Shown one piece after another: positions 8,591 through 17,647 of a DNA stretch of 57,061 bases. How positions within the stretch are numbered: the stretch's first letter is position 1; every line of letters starts with the position of its first letter. The notes beneath the pieces were generated by a model that saw only the letters and a program-made list of their open reading frames with translations, was not told the origin of the DNA and ran no database searches. Position numbers and translations under genes: made by a program. Source of the DNA: Rubrivivax sp. Its GTDB lineage: Bacteria; Pseudomonadota; Gammaproteobacteria; Burkholderiales; Burkholderiaceae_C. The stretch lies in the NCBI GenBank assembly GCA_004210455.1, contig SEFA01000037.1:1-57061 (forward strand), in the 5' to 3' direction.

Positions 8591-9787
8591 TCAGGCGCCC
8601 GCCCGGCTGGCGATCCTCGACGCCGCCCGCTGGGCCAGCAGCAGGAGACCCGCCATCAGCCACAGCGGAGCAGCGGCGAAGCTGGCCGTCGCCAGCGCGC
8701 CGAATCCCAGCGGCATTGCGACGGTCGCGCCGTTGGACGCCAGCATGCGCAGCCCGAGCGCCTGGCCGTGGCGGTCCGGCGGCGTGACCTGGTGCATGGT
8801 CGCGAGCACCATCGGCTGCACCGCGCCGAGCGCCACCCCCAGCACTGCGGACCCGACCATCAGCCCCAAGGTGCCGGGCAACCACGCGTAGACGAGCAGC
8901 GTGACGGTCGCGACCGCCATGGCGACGCGCAGCGCCTTCACGTCGTCGATGCGGTGGGCCCAGCGCACGATCGCCAGCCGGACCAGCGTCGCCGCCGCGG
9001 CGAAGCTGCCCAGCACCAGGCCGATGCCGGACGCGGACAGCCCCTTCGCGTGACCGACCACCGGCACGACGAAGCTGTGGGCGTCCCAGCAGGAGGACAT
9101 GGCGACGTTGACGATCAGCAGGTTGCGCAGGCCTGGATCCTTCAGCAGGTCCCAGGCGGGACGCGGCTTGACGCCGCTGGCGGCGGGGGACGGCGCATGG
9201 CGCGGCACACGCTTCGCGATCGTCCAGGCCGCCAGCGGCAGCAGGGTGGACAGCACGAGGGCCGCGGTAAACCCGGCGGTGTCGATGACGATGCCGGTGA
9301 TGACCGGCGCGAAGGCGTTGGACAAGGCCGGGCCGAGCGCCACCCAGCTGAACACACGCTTGAGCTGCGAAGCGTCGTGCGCCATCAGTCCGGCCTCGCG
9401 CTGGATGGCGACGGCCGCGAGCGCGACGGCACCGCCGCACAGCAGGCAGCCCAGCGCCAGCAGCCACACCCATCCGAGCACCTGCGCGCACAGCGCCAGC
9501 ACGGCGCCGGCGAAGGCCATCGCCACGCCGATGCCGACCGGACGGTGGAAACCATGGCGATCGGCCAGCCGGCCGGCCCACAGCGACAGCCCCAGCGGCG
9601 CGACGGCGAACAGACTCAGCAGCACGCCGACGAAGCCGCCGCCGTAGCCCTGATGCAGCACCCACAGCGTGGCCGCGACCCGCGTCGTCGCCATGCAGGC
9701 ATGCACCGCCACCAGCGAGGCGATGACGGCCGCGAAACCGGCATTCAAGCCGGTGTAGCCCCTCGCCGCGGTCGCGTCGTCGTTCAT
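8591..9787 (-). CDS. MFS transporter
   Basis: A 398-residue inner-membrane protein with about twelve hydrophobic helices. The loop between helices 2 and 3 reads WAGRLADRHGFHRPV, matching the major-facilitator motif GxLADRxGRR. A second similar loop lies in the C-terminal half (RWAHRIDDVKAL). The substrate cannot be told from sequence. Its ATG overlaps the rmuC stop codon by 4 bp (ATGA), so the two are probably translated together, though their functions look unrelated. Confidence 0.88.
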   Translation of the reverse strand: MNDDATAARGYTGLNAGFAAVIASLVAVHACMATTRVAATLWVLHQGYGGGFVGVLLSLFAVAPLGLSLWAGRLADRHGFHRPVGIGVAMAFAGAVLALCAQVLGWVWLLALGCLLCGGAVALAAVAIQREAGLMAHDASQLKRVFSWVALGPALSNAFAPVITGIVIDTAGFTAALVLSTLLPLAAWTIAKRVPRHAPSPAASGVKPRPAWDLLKDPGLRNLLIVNVAMSSCWDAHSFVVPVVGHAKGLSASGIGLVLGSFAAAATLVRLAIVRWAHRIDDVKALRVAMAVATVTLLVYAWLPGTLGLMVGSAVLGVALGAVQPMVLATMHQVTPPDRHGQALGLRMLASNGATVAMPLGFGALATASFAAAPLWLMAGLLLLAQRAASRIASRAGA

Positions 9788-11178
9788 CGGGCGGCGCCTT
9801 CGTCCCCGATGTCGGCCTCGCCTTCGGCATCGATGCCGGGATCGGTGGCGGGATCGGTGGGGGCGCCCAGCTTCAACACCCGTGCGGCCTGCGCCTCGGG
9901 CAAGGCCTCGACGGACTTCAGCTCACGGGTCATGACGCGCGTGCGCCGCTCGGCGAGCTCGATGTTGTTGCTGGCCTCGTCGAGTTTCTTCTTCGTCTTG
10001 GCCAGGACGTCGCCGAACTTGCCGAACTCCGTCTTCACCGCGCGCAGCACGTCCCACACTTCCGCGGAACGCTTCTCCAGGGCCAGCGTGCGGAAGCCCA
10101 TCTGCAGGCTGGACAGCGTCGCCAGCAAGGTCGTCGGGCCGACCAGCATCACCTTGTGCTCGATCTGCAGCGCCTGGCTCAGGCCGGGTCGGCGCAGCGC
10201 CTCGGCGTAGAGGCCCTCGGTGGGCACGAACAGCAGCGCGAAGTCGGTCGTGTGCGGAGGACCCAGGTACTTCTCGCGGATGCTCCTCGCTTCCAGCCGC
10301 AGCCGCGTCTCGATCGCGCGACCGGCGAGCTCCGCCGCGGGCGCGTCGGCGCGCTCCTGGGCGTCGAGCAGGCGCTCATAGTCCTCGCGTGGGAACTTGG
10401 CATCGATCGGCAACCAGATGGGTTGACCGTCGTCGCGCTGGCCCGGCAGCCGGAGCGCGAATTCGACGCGGGCGCCGGAGCCCGGCACCGTCTCGACATT
10501 CGAGGCGAACTGCTCCGGCGTGAAGACCTGTTCCAGCAGGGCCGCCAATTGGACCTCGCCGAAGATCCCGCGCGTCTTCACGTTGGTCAGCACCCGGTTG
10601 AGCGAACCGACGTCGCGCGCCAGCGTCTGCATCTCGCCCAGGCCGCGGTAGACCTGCTCCAGCCGCTCGGCGACCTGCTTGAAGCTCTCGCCCAGGCGCT
10701 GCTCCAGCGTGGCGTGCAGCTTCTCGTCCACGGTCACCCGCATCTGCTCGAGCTTCTTCTCGTTGTCCTGCTGGATCGCCTGGAGCCGGGCCTCGACGGT
10801 ACGCCGCGTCTCGGCCAGACCGGCCTCGTTGCGCTGCGCGAGCGCCTGCAGCTGCTCGGTCAGCACGGTGGTCATGCGGGACGCGGCCGCGGCCTGCGCC
10901 TCCCTCGCGCGCTCAGCCTGCTGGCCGAGCGCCTGCTGGAACTGCGTCAGCGTCACCAGCGTCTCCTGGCGCAGCCCGGCGTTGCCGCGGCTGAGCTCGT
11001 CGCGCAGCGCGCGTTCCAGGCGCTCGATGCGTTCGCCCGACTGCTGCATCAGCGGCGCCAGCGCCGCCGCTGCCGCTTCGCCGCCGTCCGAAGACCGTCG
11101 CCGGGCGAGCAGCACCACGACGAGGAGGATCAGGATCAGCCCGGAAAGGGTCAGCTGCAGCAGGTCGGGAAAGGACAT
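9784..11178 (-). CDS. rmuC: DNA recombination protein RmuC
   Basis: A 464-residue protein with an N-terminal membrane anchor (LSGLILILLVVVLLARRR). A long coiled coil follows (about residues 40-190), then the conserved RmuC nuclease-like domain with NVKTRGIFGEVQL, LPIDAKFPREDYERL and FVPTEGLYAEAL. RmuC limits recombination at inverted repeats in E. coli. Length is typical. The C-terminal tail is acidic and proline-rich. It is followed by the overlapping MFS gene and preceded by the dehydrogenase gene with a 13-bp gap. Confidence 0.95.
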   Translation of the reverse strand: MSFPDLLQLTLSGLILILLVVVLLARRRSSDGGEAAAAALAPLMQQSGERIERLERALRDELSRGNAGLRQETLVTLTQFQQALGQQAERAREAQAAAASRMTTVLTEQLQALAQRNEAGLAETRRTVEARLQAIQQDNEKKLEQMRVTVDEKLHATLEQRLGESFKQVAERLEQVYRGLGEMQTLARDVGSLNRVLTNVKTRGIFGEVQLAALLEQVFTPEQFASNVETVPGSGARVEFALRLPGQRDDGQPIWLPIDAKFPREDYERLLDAQERADAPAAELAGRAIETRLRLEARSIREKYLGPPHTTDFALLFVPTEGLYAEALRRPGLSQALQIEHKVMLVGPTTLLATLSSLQMGFRTLALEKRSAEVWDVLRAVKTEFGKFGDVLAKTKKKLDEASNNIELAERRTRVMTRELKSVEALPEAQAARVLKLGAPTDPATDPGIDAEGEADIGDEGAAR

Positions 11179-11191
11179 GCCTCCGATTCTC

Positions 11192-12175
11192 TCAGCGCTT
11201 GAGCACCTCGGGATTCAGGGCCGTCGGCGGAACGCCGCCGGTCAGCGCGGCGATGAGGTTGTCCACGGCCAGGTCGCTCATCGCGCGGCGCGTCGCGATC
11301 GTGGCGCTGGCGATGTGGGGCGTGAGCACGACGTTCGTGCAGGCCAGCAGCGCCGGATGCACCGTGGGCTCGCCTTCGAACACGTCCAGGCCCGCGGCGG
11401 CGATGGTGCCGGCCTGCAGCTCGGCCGCCAGCGCCGCGTCGTCGACGACGCCGCCGCGCGCGATGTTGGTCAGCGTCGCGGTCTTCTTCATCAGGCGCAA
11501 CTCGCGCTGGCCGATCAGGTGGTGCGAGGACGCGCTGTACGGCACGACGATGACGAGGTGGTCGGCGCGCTGCAGCAGCTCGTCCTTCTCCACCCATTGC
11601 GCGCCCAGCGGGCCCTCCTGGTCGGCCGGCAGCCGCGAACGGTTGTGATAGATGACCGGCATGCCGAAGCCCAGGTGGCCGCGCCGCGCGATCGCCGCGC
11701 CGATACGGCCCATGCCGAGCACGCCCAGCGTCGCGCCGTGCAGGTCGGCGCCGGCGAACATCGTCACCGACCATTGCTTCCACTCGCCGCGGCGCAGGAA
11801 GTGTTCGCTCTCGGTGATGCGGCGCGCGGTGGCCATCATCAGCGCGAAGCCGAAGTCGGCGGTGGTCTCGGTCAGCACGTCCGGCGCGTTGGTCACCAGC
11901 ACGCCGCGCGCGGTGCAGGCCGGCACGTCGATGTTGTTGTAGCCGACGGCCATCGTGCAGACGGCCTTGAGGTCGGGGCAGGCGTCGAGCAGCTTCGCAT
12001 CGATCTTGTCGCCGCCGGCGATGTACACGCCGGCCTTGCCCTGCAGGCGCCGGATCAGCTCGTCCTGCGACCAGCCGGTGTCGCTGTCGTTGGTCTCGAC
12101 TTCGAAGCGCTGACGCAGCCGGTCGACGATGTCGTCGAAGGTCTTGCGGGCCACCAGGACGCTGGGCTTGCTCAT
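11192..12175 (-). CDS. ghrB: D-2-hydroxyacid dehydrogenase (glyoxylate/hydroxypyruvate reductase type)
   Basis: A 327-residue NAD(P)-dependent dehydrogenase. The Rossmann motif VLGMGRIGAAIAR and the catalytic set are visible: Arg in NIARGGVVDD, Glu in FEGEP and His in LTPHIASAT. The pattern AVGYNNIDVPACTARG is typical of the GhrB/2-ketogluconate reductase branch, which reduces glyoxylate, hydroxypyruvate or 2-ketogluconate. Substrate within that branch is not certain. An AGGAGC-like sequence precedes the ATG at 12175. Confidence 0.9.
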   Translation of the reverse strand: MSKPSVLVARKTFDDIVDRLRQRFEVETNDSDTGWSQDELIRRLQGKAGVYIAGGDKIDAKLLDACPDLKAVCTMAVGYNNIDVPACTARGVLVTNAPDVLTETTADFGFALMMATARRITESEHFLRRGEWKQWSVTMFAGADLHGATLGVLGMGRIGAAIARRGHLGFGMPVIYHNRSRLPADQEGPLGAQWVEKDELLQRADHLVIVVPYSASSHHLIGQRELRLMKKTATLTNIARGGVVDDAALAAELQAGTIAAAGLDVFEGEPTVHPALLACTNVVLTPHIASATIATRRAMSDLAVDNLIAALTGGVPPTALNPEVLKR

Positions 12176-12295
12176 GGACGATGCTCCTTCTTGCAGGGAA
12201 TCTTCGACTGTATGCAGGCGCGGGCCGACCGGCGCCGCGCGCCATCGACGGCACGGCCGAGGATCGCCCAGGGCGTCCCCGCTTCAGGCGTGCGT

Positions 12296-13039
12296 CTATT
12301 CGTGGAAACGGGTGAAGGCCGCCACCGGGTCGCGTTCGGTGACCAGGGTGTTCTCGACCGCCGCCGGATCCGCGTAGCCCAGCGACATGCCGCAGACCAG
12401 CTGCTGCTGCGGCGACAGGCCGAGCTCCTCCGCGATCACGCGGTGGAATTGCGTGAACGCCGCCTGCGGGCAGGTGTGCAGGCCGCGGCCGCGGGCGGCG
12501 ACCATCAGGTTCTGCAGGAACATGCCGTAGTCCAGCCAACTGCCCTGCTGCATCACGCGGTCGATGGTGAACATCAGGCCCACCGGCGCGTCGAAGAAGC
12601 GGTAGTTGCGGCCGTGCTGCTCATGCATGCGCAGCTTGTCGCCCTTGGTGATGCCCAGCAGGCCGTACAGGTCCCAGCCGACCTTGCGGCGGCGGTCGAT
12701 GTAGGGGGAGATCCACTCGCGCGGGTAGTAGGCGTATTCCTCGCCGTGCGTGGCCAGTTCCTCGGGATCGTCATAGGCCGACTGGATGCGCGCCACCAGC
12801 CGGTCCTTGGCCGCGCCGGTCAGCACGTGGACCTGCCAGGGCTGCGTGTTGGTGCCCGACGGCGCGCGGGCGGCGACGTCCAGCAACTCCTCGATCAGCG
12901 CACGCGGCACCGGCGTCGGCAGGAAGGCGCGCATCGAATGCCGCGTGACGATCGCGGCGTCGACCGCGGCCGACTGCTCGGGCGTGGGCGGGGCGAAGGG
13001 ATCCGGGAACGACGAGGGGAACGATGAGGGGACGTTCAT
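12296..13039 (-). CDS. Nitroreductase family protein
   Basis: A 247-residue flavin-dependent oxidoreductase. The FMN-binding start TRHSMRAFLPTPVPRALIEELLDVAARAPSGTNTQPWQV and the C-terminal CGMSLGYADP are standard for NfnB/NfsB-like nitroreductases. The ATG at 13039 overlaps the stop of the upstream thioesterase gene by 4 bp (ATGA) and has GGAG just upstream. The first 25 residues (a duplicated SSFP segment) are not conserved in the family. Physiological substrate unknown. Confidence 0.92.
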   Translation of the reverse strand: MNVPSSFPSSFPDPFAPPTPEQSAAVDAAIVTRHSMRAFLPTPVPRALIEELLDVAARAPSGTNTQPWQVHVLTGAAKDRLVARIQSAYDDPEELATHGEEYAYYPREWISPYIDRRRKVGWDLYGLLGITKGDKLRMHEQHGRNYRFFDAPVGLMFTIDRVMQQGSWLDYGMFLQNLMVAARGRGLHTCPQAAFTQFHRVIAEELGLSPQQQLVCGMSLGYADPAAVENTLVTERDPVAAFTRFHE

Positions 13040-13506
13040 GGCATCTCCAGCGCGACCAGCGCTTTCACGTAAGGCTCGGGCAGTTGCGCCACCGGACGGC
13101 GCGTTTCGCGATCGACGTACACATGGACGAAGTGTCCGCGCGCCGCGCACAGCGGCTCGCCTTCGGCGAACAGGCCGATCTCGTAGCGGACGCTGGAACG
13201 GCCGCGCTTCGCGACGCGCAGGCCGGCTTCGACCTGCTGCGGGAACGCGAGCGAGGCGAAGAAGTTGCAGTGCGTCTCGATGACCAGGCCGATGACCTCG
13301 CCGTGGTGGAGGTCCAGCGCGCCCTGCTCGATGAGGTAGCGGTTCACCGCCGTATCGAAGAGGCTGTAGTAGACGACGTTGTTCAGATGGCCGTAGAGGT
13401 CGTTGTCCATCCAGCGCGTCGGCACCGGAATGAAACGGGCGAAGGCCTCGCGCGGCTCGGGGGCCGGGCGAGCCTCGGCGGCGGCGGCGGTGGTATCGGC
13501 AGTCAT
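13036..13506 (-). CDS. Acyl-CoA thioesterase (YbgC/4-hydroxybenzoyl-CoA type hotdog fold)
   Basis: A 156-residue single hotdog-domain protein. The signature RWMDNDLYGHLNNVVYYSLFDTAVNRYL carries the catalytic Asp and the His-x-Asn-Asn of the 4HBT/YbgC branch. The rest matches the usual beta strands (CNFFASLAFPQQVEAGLRV, SVRYEIGLF). ATG 13506 is preferred to the alternative start at 13548, which adds an unconserved arginine-rich stretch. Translationally coupled to the nitroreductase gene downstream. Confidence 0.9.
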   Translation of the reverse strand: MTADTTAAAAEARPAPEPREAFARFIPVPTRWMDNDLYGHLNNVVYYSLFDTAVNRYLIEQGALDLHHGEVIGLVIETHCNFFASLAFPQQVEAGLRVAKRGRSSVRYEIGLFAEGEPLCAARGHFVHVYVDRETRRPVAQLPEPYVKALVALEMP

Positions 13507-13551
13507 GGTGCCGATTCTTCCATCGCGGCGCGGGGTCAGGTGTCGCACGGG

Positions 13552-14010
13552 CTACTGGAGCGGATCGAAGACCGTGTTGCCGCCCTGCCAGTCAGCCGGG
13601 ACGACATCGAGCAGCTTCAGCAGCACGCGCTCCCGACCGACCTTGACGCCGTAATGCCGCTGCAGCACCGATTCGGCGATCAGATCTCCCGGACGGAAGA
13701 CGCGCTCCTCGCCCGTACCGACCTGCACGACCCGCAGGTGCCCCTCGACCACCCAGCCGAAGCGCGGGAAGGGATGGTGATGCTCGGGGAGCGGCTTCGC
13801 GTCCGCGATCTCGAACGTCTGGGCGATCGCCTGGTAGCGGTCCGGCCATCGCAGCACCTGTCCTGTCCAGGTCCGGGCGATGGTTTTCGCCTCGGCGATC
13901 ATCCTCGCCTTCTCCGCGTCGGAGATCGGCGGCAAGGCAGCGGCGGCAGTCGCCTCGTGGGTCGCACAGTCGTGGTGGGCCACGGGCGGGCTGACATCGA
14001 TCGGGAACAT
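13552..14010 (-). CDS. Cupin-domain protein
   Basis: A 152-residue soluble protein. The region PLPEHHHPFPRFGWVVEGHLRVV carries the metal-binding histidines of the first cupin motif, and VFRPGDLIAE belongs to the second. Such small cupins are often sensors or non-haem metal enzymes; no substrate can be inferred. It lies in the minus-strand block between the thioesterase and the deacetylase-like gene. Confidence 0.8.
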   Translation of the reverse strand: MFPIDVSPPVAHHDCATHEATAAAALPPISDAEKARMIAEAKTIARTWTGQVLRWPDRYQAIAQTFEIADAKPLPEHHHPFPRFGWVVEGHLRVVQVGTGEERVFRPGDLIAESVLQRHYGVKVGRERVLLKLLDVVPADWQGGNTVFDPLQ

Positions 14011-14035
14011 GGGCGGACTCGAAGTGGAAAGGGCC

Positions 14036-14974
14036 TCAGTGGTCCCGCCAGCGTTCCCACGCGCGCGCCGCGGCGTCCAGCGTCCGCATCTGCACGTCGA
14101 CGGTGACGCTCAGGTCCTCGCCGTAACCGCCGGCCATGCTGAGCGCCATCGGAACGCGTCGTTCGAACAGCGCATCCAGCACGATCCGGTCGCGGCGCAG
14201 CAGGCCGTCGGCGCTCAACTTCAGACGACCGAGCCGGTCGCCCTCGTGCGGATCAGCGCCGGCAAGGTAGAAGGCCAGCTGCGGCGGCCGGTCCGCCATC
14301 CGCCGCCAGACCTCGGCGAGCGCCGCCTCCAGCGCCGGCAGGTAGACCGCGTCGCCGCAGGCGTCCGGCAGGCCGACGTCCAGGTCGCTGGCCTCCTTGC
14401 GGAAGGGAAAGTTCTTCTCGCCGTGGATCGAAAACGTGAACACGCTGTCGTCGTCCTGGAAGATGCTCGCCGTGCCGTTGCCCTGATGGACGTCCAGATC
14501 GACCACCAGCACGCGCAGCCCGGCACGATCAGGATGCCGGCGGTGCCATTCGGCCTGCATCAGCCGGGCGGCCACCGCGACATCGTTGAAGACGCAGAAC
14601 CCGCTGCCCTTGTCCGCATACGCATGGTGCGTGCCGCCCGCCAGACTGGCGGCGACGCCCTCCTCCAGTGCGGCGCGGGCCGCGGCGATGGTCGCGCCGA
14701 CCGAGCACAGCGAGCGCCGCGGCAGCCCGGGCGCCCAGGGGAAACCGATCTCGCGCTGCGCTGCCGCGCTCAAGGTGCCGTGCAGGACGGCGTCGATGTA
14801 GTCCGGCGTATGGACCAGCGCCAGCGCCTCCGGCCCGGCGGCGTCCGCCACCTGGGGCCGCATCACGCCCGGGGTCCGCTGCACCCGCTCGCGCAGCATC
14901 TGGTACTTGGACTGCGGGAAGCGATGGCCGGGCGGCAGCGCCAGCGTCAAATGGTCGTAATGGAAGGCGAGCAT
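14036..14974 (-). CDS. Histone-deacetylase-like hydrolase (AcuC/HDAC superfamily)
   Basis: A 312-residue zinc hydrolase. Conserved blocks include HTPDYIDAV, GGTHHAYADKGSGFCVFNDVAVAA (active-site His-His), VLVVDLDVHQGNGTA (zinc ligands Asp and His), FYLAGADPHEGDRLGRLKLS (zinc-ligand Asp) and MAGGYGED. Bacterial members deacetylate acetyl-lysine, acetylpolyamines or related amides; which one is unknown here. Length is typical. Confidence 0.93.
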   Translation of the reverse strand: MLAFHYDHLTLALPPGHRFPQSKYQMLRERVQRTPGVMRPQVADAAGPEALALVHTPDYIDAVLHGTLSAAAQREIGFPWAPGLPRRSLCSVGATIAAARAALEEGVAASLAGGTHHAYADKGSGFCVFNDVAVAARLMQAEWHRRHPDRAGLRVLVVDLDVHQGNGTASIFQDDDSVFTFSIHGEKNFPFRKEASDLDVGLPDACGDAVYLPALEAALAEVWRRMADRPPQLAFYLAGADPHEGDRLGRLKLSADGLLRRDRIVLDALFERRVPMALSMAGGYGEDLSVTVDVQMRTLDAAARAWERWRDH

Positions 14975-15056
14975 GGTCCGACCCTAGCAGAGCACTCCAA
15001 ACCCCACAGCGACGGGCTTTCGGGGGCATGGCGGCCGACTGCGCCGGGACTTTGCT

Positions 15057-15102
15057 GCAATGCACAAAAAGTGCTTGCAATCATCGTGGGCAGTCCTATA
15101 CT
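15057..15102 (+). promoter_or_regulatory. Promoter of the phasin gene with possible PhaR site
   Basis: TTGCAA (15075-15080) and TATACT (15097-15102) are separated by 16 bp and fit a sigma-70 promoter. Just upstream and overlapping the -35 box, GCAC and GTGC flank AAAAA, and TGCAAT recurs in CTGCAATGCAC and CTTGCAATC. Repeated TGC/GCA-rich elements are where the PHA-granule repressor PhaR binds phasin promoters, so this is a candidate operator (inference). Confidence 0.65.
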
Positions 15103-15193
15103 GATTCCATGCTGCACCGCAACAAATGTGCGGCGACGGTGCTCAGCCCGCCGCGTTGTCCCCGGCTGACCTCATTCCTCAAGGAGATTTCGC

Positions 15194-15751
15194 ATGCTGA
15201 CTGCTGACCAAGTGATCGACCAACAGAAGAACCTGCAAGCCTCGTGGTTCGGCCTGACCGCCAAGGCCTTCGAAGGCTATGAGAAGCTGGTCGAACTGAA
15301 CCTGCAAGTCGCCAAGACCGCGCTCGGCGAAGCCGCCGAAACCGCCCAGCAGGCCGTCACGATCAAGGATCCGCAGGAGCTGTGGGCCCTGCAGACCGCG
15401 CTGCTGCAACCGTCGGCTGAAAAGGCCGTCGCCTACAGCCGCCACCTTTACGACATCGCCACGTCGACCTCGTCGGAATTCGTGAAGCTGGCCGAGTCCC
15501 AGGTTGCCGACGCGCAAGTCAAGTTCGGCACCGTCGTCGACAACGCGACCCGGAACGCTCCGGCTGGCACGGAAAATGCTGTTGCTTTGGTGAAGTCGGC
15601 GGTGGCCGCGGCCAACAACGCTTACGAAAGCCTGCACAAGGCCGCCAAGCAAGCCACCGACATCGCGGAATCCAATTTCAACGCCGTGACCAGCACGGCG
15701 GTGAAGGCGACCCAGACCGCCGCCCGGGGCGCCAAGCGCGCCACGGCCTGA
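15194..15751 (+). CDS. phaP: Phasin (polyhydroxyalkanoate granule surface protein)
   Basis: A 185-residue amphipathic, alanine-rich helical protein of the phasin_2 type. It starts MLTADQVIDQQKNLQASWFGLTAKAFEGYEKLVELNLQVAK and contains the conserved stretch EFVKLAESQVADAQVKF. Phasins coat PHA granules and control their number and size, so the host probably makes polyhydroxyalkanoate. A strong AAGGAG precedes the ATG by 7 nt. The gene is monocistronic, with its own promoter and a strong terminator. Lysine-rich C-terminal tail. Confidence 0.93.
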   Translation: MLTADQVIDQQKNLQASWFGLTAKAFEGYEKLVELNLQVAKTALGEAAETAQQAVTIKDPQELWALQTALLQPSAEKAVAYSRHLYDIATSTSSEFVKLAESQVADAQVKFGTVVDNATRNAPAGTENAVALVKSAVAAANNAYESLHKAAKQATDIAESNFNAVTSTAVKATQTAARGAKRATA

Positions 15752-15820
15752 GCGAACGAGTTGCCGTATCGGTTGTCTCCTCGGTACCCAAGGAAGTCAA
15801 GCTTCCCAAGTGCCCTTCAA

Positions 15821-15846
15821 AGCCCAGCGCAAGCTGGGCTTTTTTT
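15821..15846 (+). terminator. Rho-independent terminator of phaP
   Basis: The perfect 8-bp stem AGCCCAGC/GCTGGGCT with a GCAA tetraloop is followed by a run of T residues at 15840-15846. Confidence 0.92.
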
Positions 15847-15974
15847 TCGCCTGTAGCGCCCCATCGGGAGTCACCGGCACCGGCTAGGTGCTCCGGCAAT
15901 CGCCCGGGTGCCCGGTGACGGGCGCCGGGTCCCCGCGAATCCCGGCACCCACGGGGCGCCGCGGCGCGGTGGTC

Positions 15975-16703
15975 TCAGTCCGCCGCCGTGGAAGGAGCGT
16001 CGGACGCCGCGCTCTCGGCGGCCGCCGGGCGCGCCCCGGACGAGAATTGCGCGTACTGGTCCGCCACATCGCGCAGCACGCCCTGGACGGTGAACTCGCG
16101 CAAGGCCTCGCGGTCGTACAGCGGATACCGGGGCAGTCCGATGGTCATCATCATGAAGCCCATGGTGCGCACCGACATCTGGTCGCACATCGACCGGATC
16201 GCCATTTCCCCCGGCTCGAAACCCGCCGGCGCACAAGCGGCGACGCGCTCCCGCATCAAGCCGAGCAGCCGGTTGTAGACAGGCTGCTGCGCCTGGCCGA
16301 TCTCGTCCAGCGTGCCGGTCTGCGTCAAGGACATGTAGATCATTCGGAACTGCTCCGGGTGCCGTTCCCAGAAGTCGAGCAAACAGCGCGTGTGCGCCTC
16401 CAGCACCTTGCGCGGACCGCGCTGATCCTTGGACGCGTCGAGCAGCTCGTCGGTCAGCGACTCGAACACCTCGATCCACAGACCGTCCAGCAGGGCCTTC
16501 TTGCTCTCGAAGTAGCTGTAGATCGCCATCGTGGAGATGCCCAGTTCCTGCGCCAGCCGGCGCATGCTGAGCGCTTCCACGCCTTCATCGCGGTAGATCT
16601 TGCGCGCGCGCTCCAGCATCTCGCGCTTGAGCGCGGCCATCTCGGCGGGTCCTCGGCGCAACCGCGGCCGCTCGCGCTCGGAGTCCTGATCAGTGTTTCG
16701 CAC
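15975..16703 (-). CDS. TetR-family transcriptional regulator
   Basis: A 242-residue repressor. The N-terminal HTH reads EALSMRRLAQELGISTMAIYSYFESKKALLDGLW, a typical TetR helix-turn-helix. The C-terminal ligand domain is not assigned to a subfamily. The arginine-rich N-terminus before the HTH is natural in many members. The upstream intergenic region carries a palindrome and a related half-site (16729-16819), suggesting autoregulation and possibly control of the divergent gene at 16989. Confidence 0.9.
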   Translation of the reverse strand: MRNTDQDSERERPRLRRGPAEMAALKREMLERARKIYRDEGVEALSMRRLAQELGISTMAIYSYFESKKALLDGLWIEVFESLTDELLDASKDQRGPRKVLEAHTRCLLDFWERHPEQFRMIYMSLTQTGTLDEIGQAQQPVYNRLLGLMRERVAACAPAGFEPGEMAIRSMCDQMSVRTMGFMMMTIGLPRYPLYDREALREFTVQGVLRDVADQYAQFSSGARPAAAESAASDAPSTAAD

Positions 16704-16728
16704 GGCGATTCCTGCATCAAAAGGTTAT

Positions 16729-16819
16729 TGTTCGTGTACGTTATCTCACACCCAGGGCCACGTTTCATCCTCAAGAACCCTGGCTCCAGCATCATCAAAA
16801 ATTTCGTACACGTACGAAA
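16729..16819. promoter_or_regulatory. Candidate TetR operator pair
   Basis: TTTCGTAC-AC-GTACGAAA at 16802-16819 is a perfect 8-bp inverted repeat around two bases. TGTTCGTGTACGTTAT at 16729-16744 shares the core CGTGTACG (the reverse complement of CGTACACG in the first site). The sites lie between the divergent TetR and YdeI-like genes. Binding by the adjacent repressor is inferred from position and symmetry. Confidence 0.65.
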
Positions 16820-16988
16820 CTCACAGCGCAGTTCTTCAGCCGGGAGGCGGCTGGACGGTGCACCCGCGAGTACCGGCTGCTGTTCCCCGAGGGCAATGCG
16901 CGCGCCAGCCATGCCGAGAAGGTCGCGCTGGGTCGCCCCCTCCACCCCGGTTCTGCTCCGGTCAGGGCGCCGGGCATACTTCCGCTCC

Positions 16989-17558
16989 ATGGCCACCCGC
17001 ACCCCGATCTTCTTCGCCAGCCCTGAGGCGTTCCGAGCGTGGCTCGACGAGCACGCCGCCACGGCCACCGAGGTCCTGGTCGGCTTCCACAAGCGCGCCA
17101 CCGGCGAGCCCAGCATGGCCTGGCCGGAATCGGTCGACGAGGCCCTGTGCCACGGCTGGATCGACGGCGTGCGCACCCGCATCGACGACAAGCGCTACAA
17201 GATCCGCTTCACGCCGCGCAAGACGGTGTCCATCTGGAGCGCCGTCAACATCGGCCGGGCCGAGGCGCTGATCCAGGAAGGCCGCATGAAGCCGTCCGGT
17301 CTCGCGGCCTTCGAACGCCGGCAGGAAGAACGCTCGCGCGTCTACGCATTCGAGCAACCGAAGGAACTCGTCGAGCTGTCGCCGTCGCATGAAGTCATCT
17401 TCATGCGCAACGCCCAGGCGTGGGCGTTCTTCCAGGCGCAGCCGGACGGTTACCGCCGCACCAGCATCTGGCACATCCTCAGCGCGAAGAAGCTCGAGAC
17501 GCAGCTCGCCCGCCTGGACAGGCTGATCGAGGCGAGCGCGCGCGGCGAACGGCTCTGA
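16989..17558 (+). CDS. YdeI/OmpD-associated family protein
   Basis: A 189-residue cytoplasmic protein. IFFASPEAFRAWLDEHAATATEVLVGF, WPESVDEALCHGWIDG, RFTPRKTVSIWSAVN and the C-terminal helices match the YdeI family (called bacteriocin-protection or OmpD-associated; biochemical role unknown). ATG 16989 gives the canonical N-terminus. It is divergent from the TetR gene and shares the intergenic operators. Confidence 0.88.
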   Translation: MATRTPIFFASPEAFRAWLDEHAATATEVLVGFHKRATGEPSMAWPESVDEALCHGWIDGVRTRIDDKRYKIRFTPRKTVSIWSAVNIGRAEALIQEGRMKPSGLAAFERRQEERSRVYAFEQPKELVELSPSHEVIFMRNAQAWAFFQAQPDGYRRTSIWHILSAKKLETQLARLDRLIEASARGERL

Positions 17559-17647
17559 GGTCCGGCGCTCCGGGCAGGCGCCCGGTTGTCATGTCCACAC
17601 CCGACCGTCGGACCACTGGCGAGCTTTGGATTTCGACCGGAGTTCCG

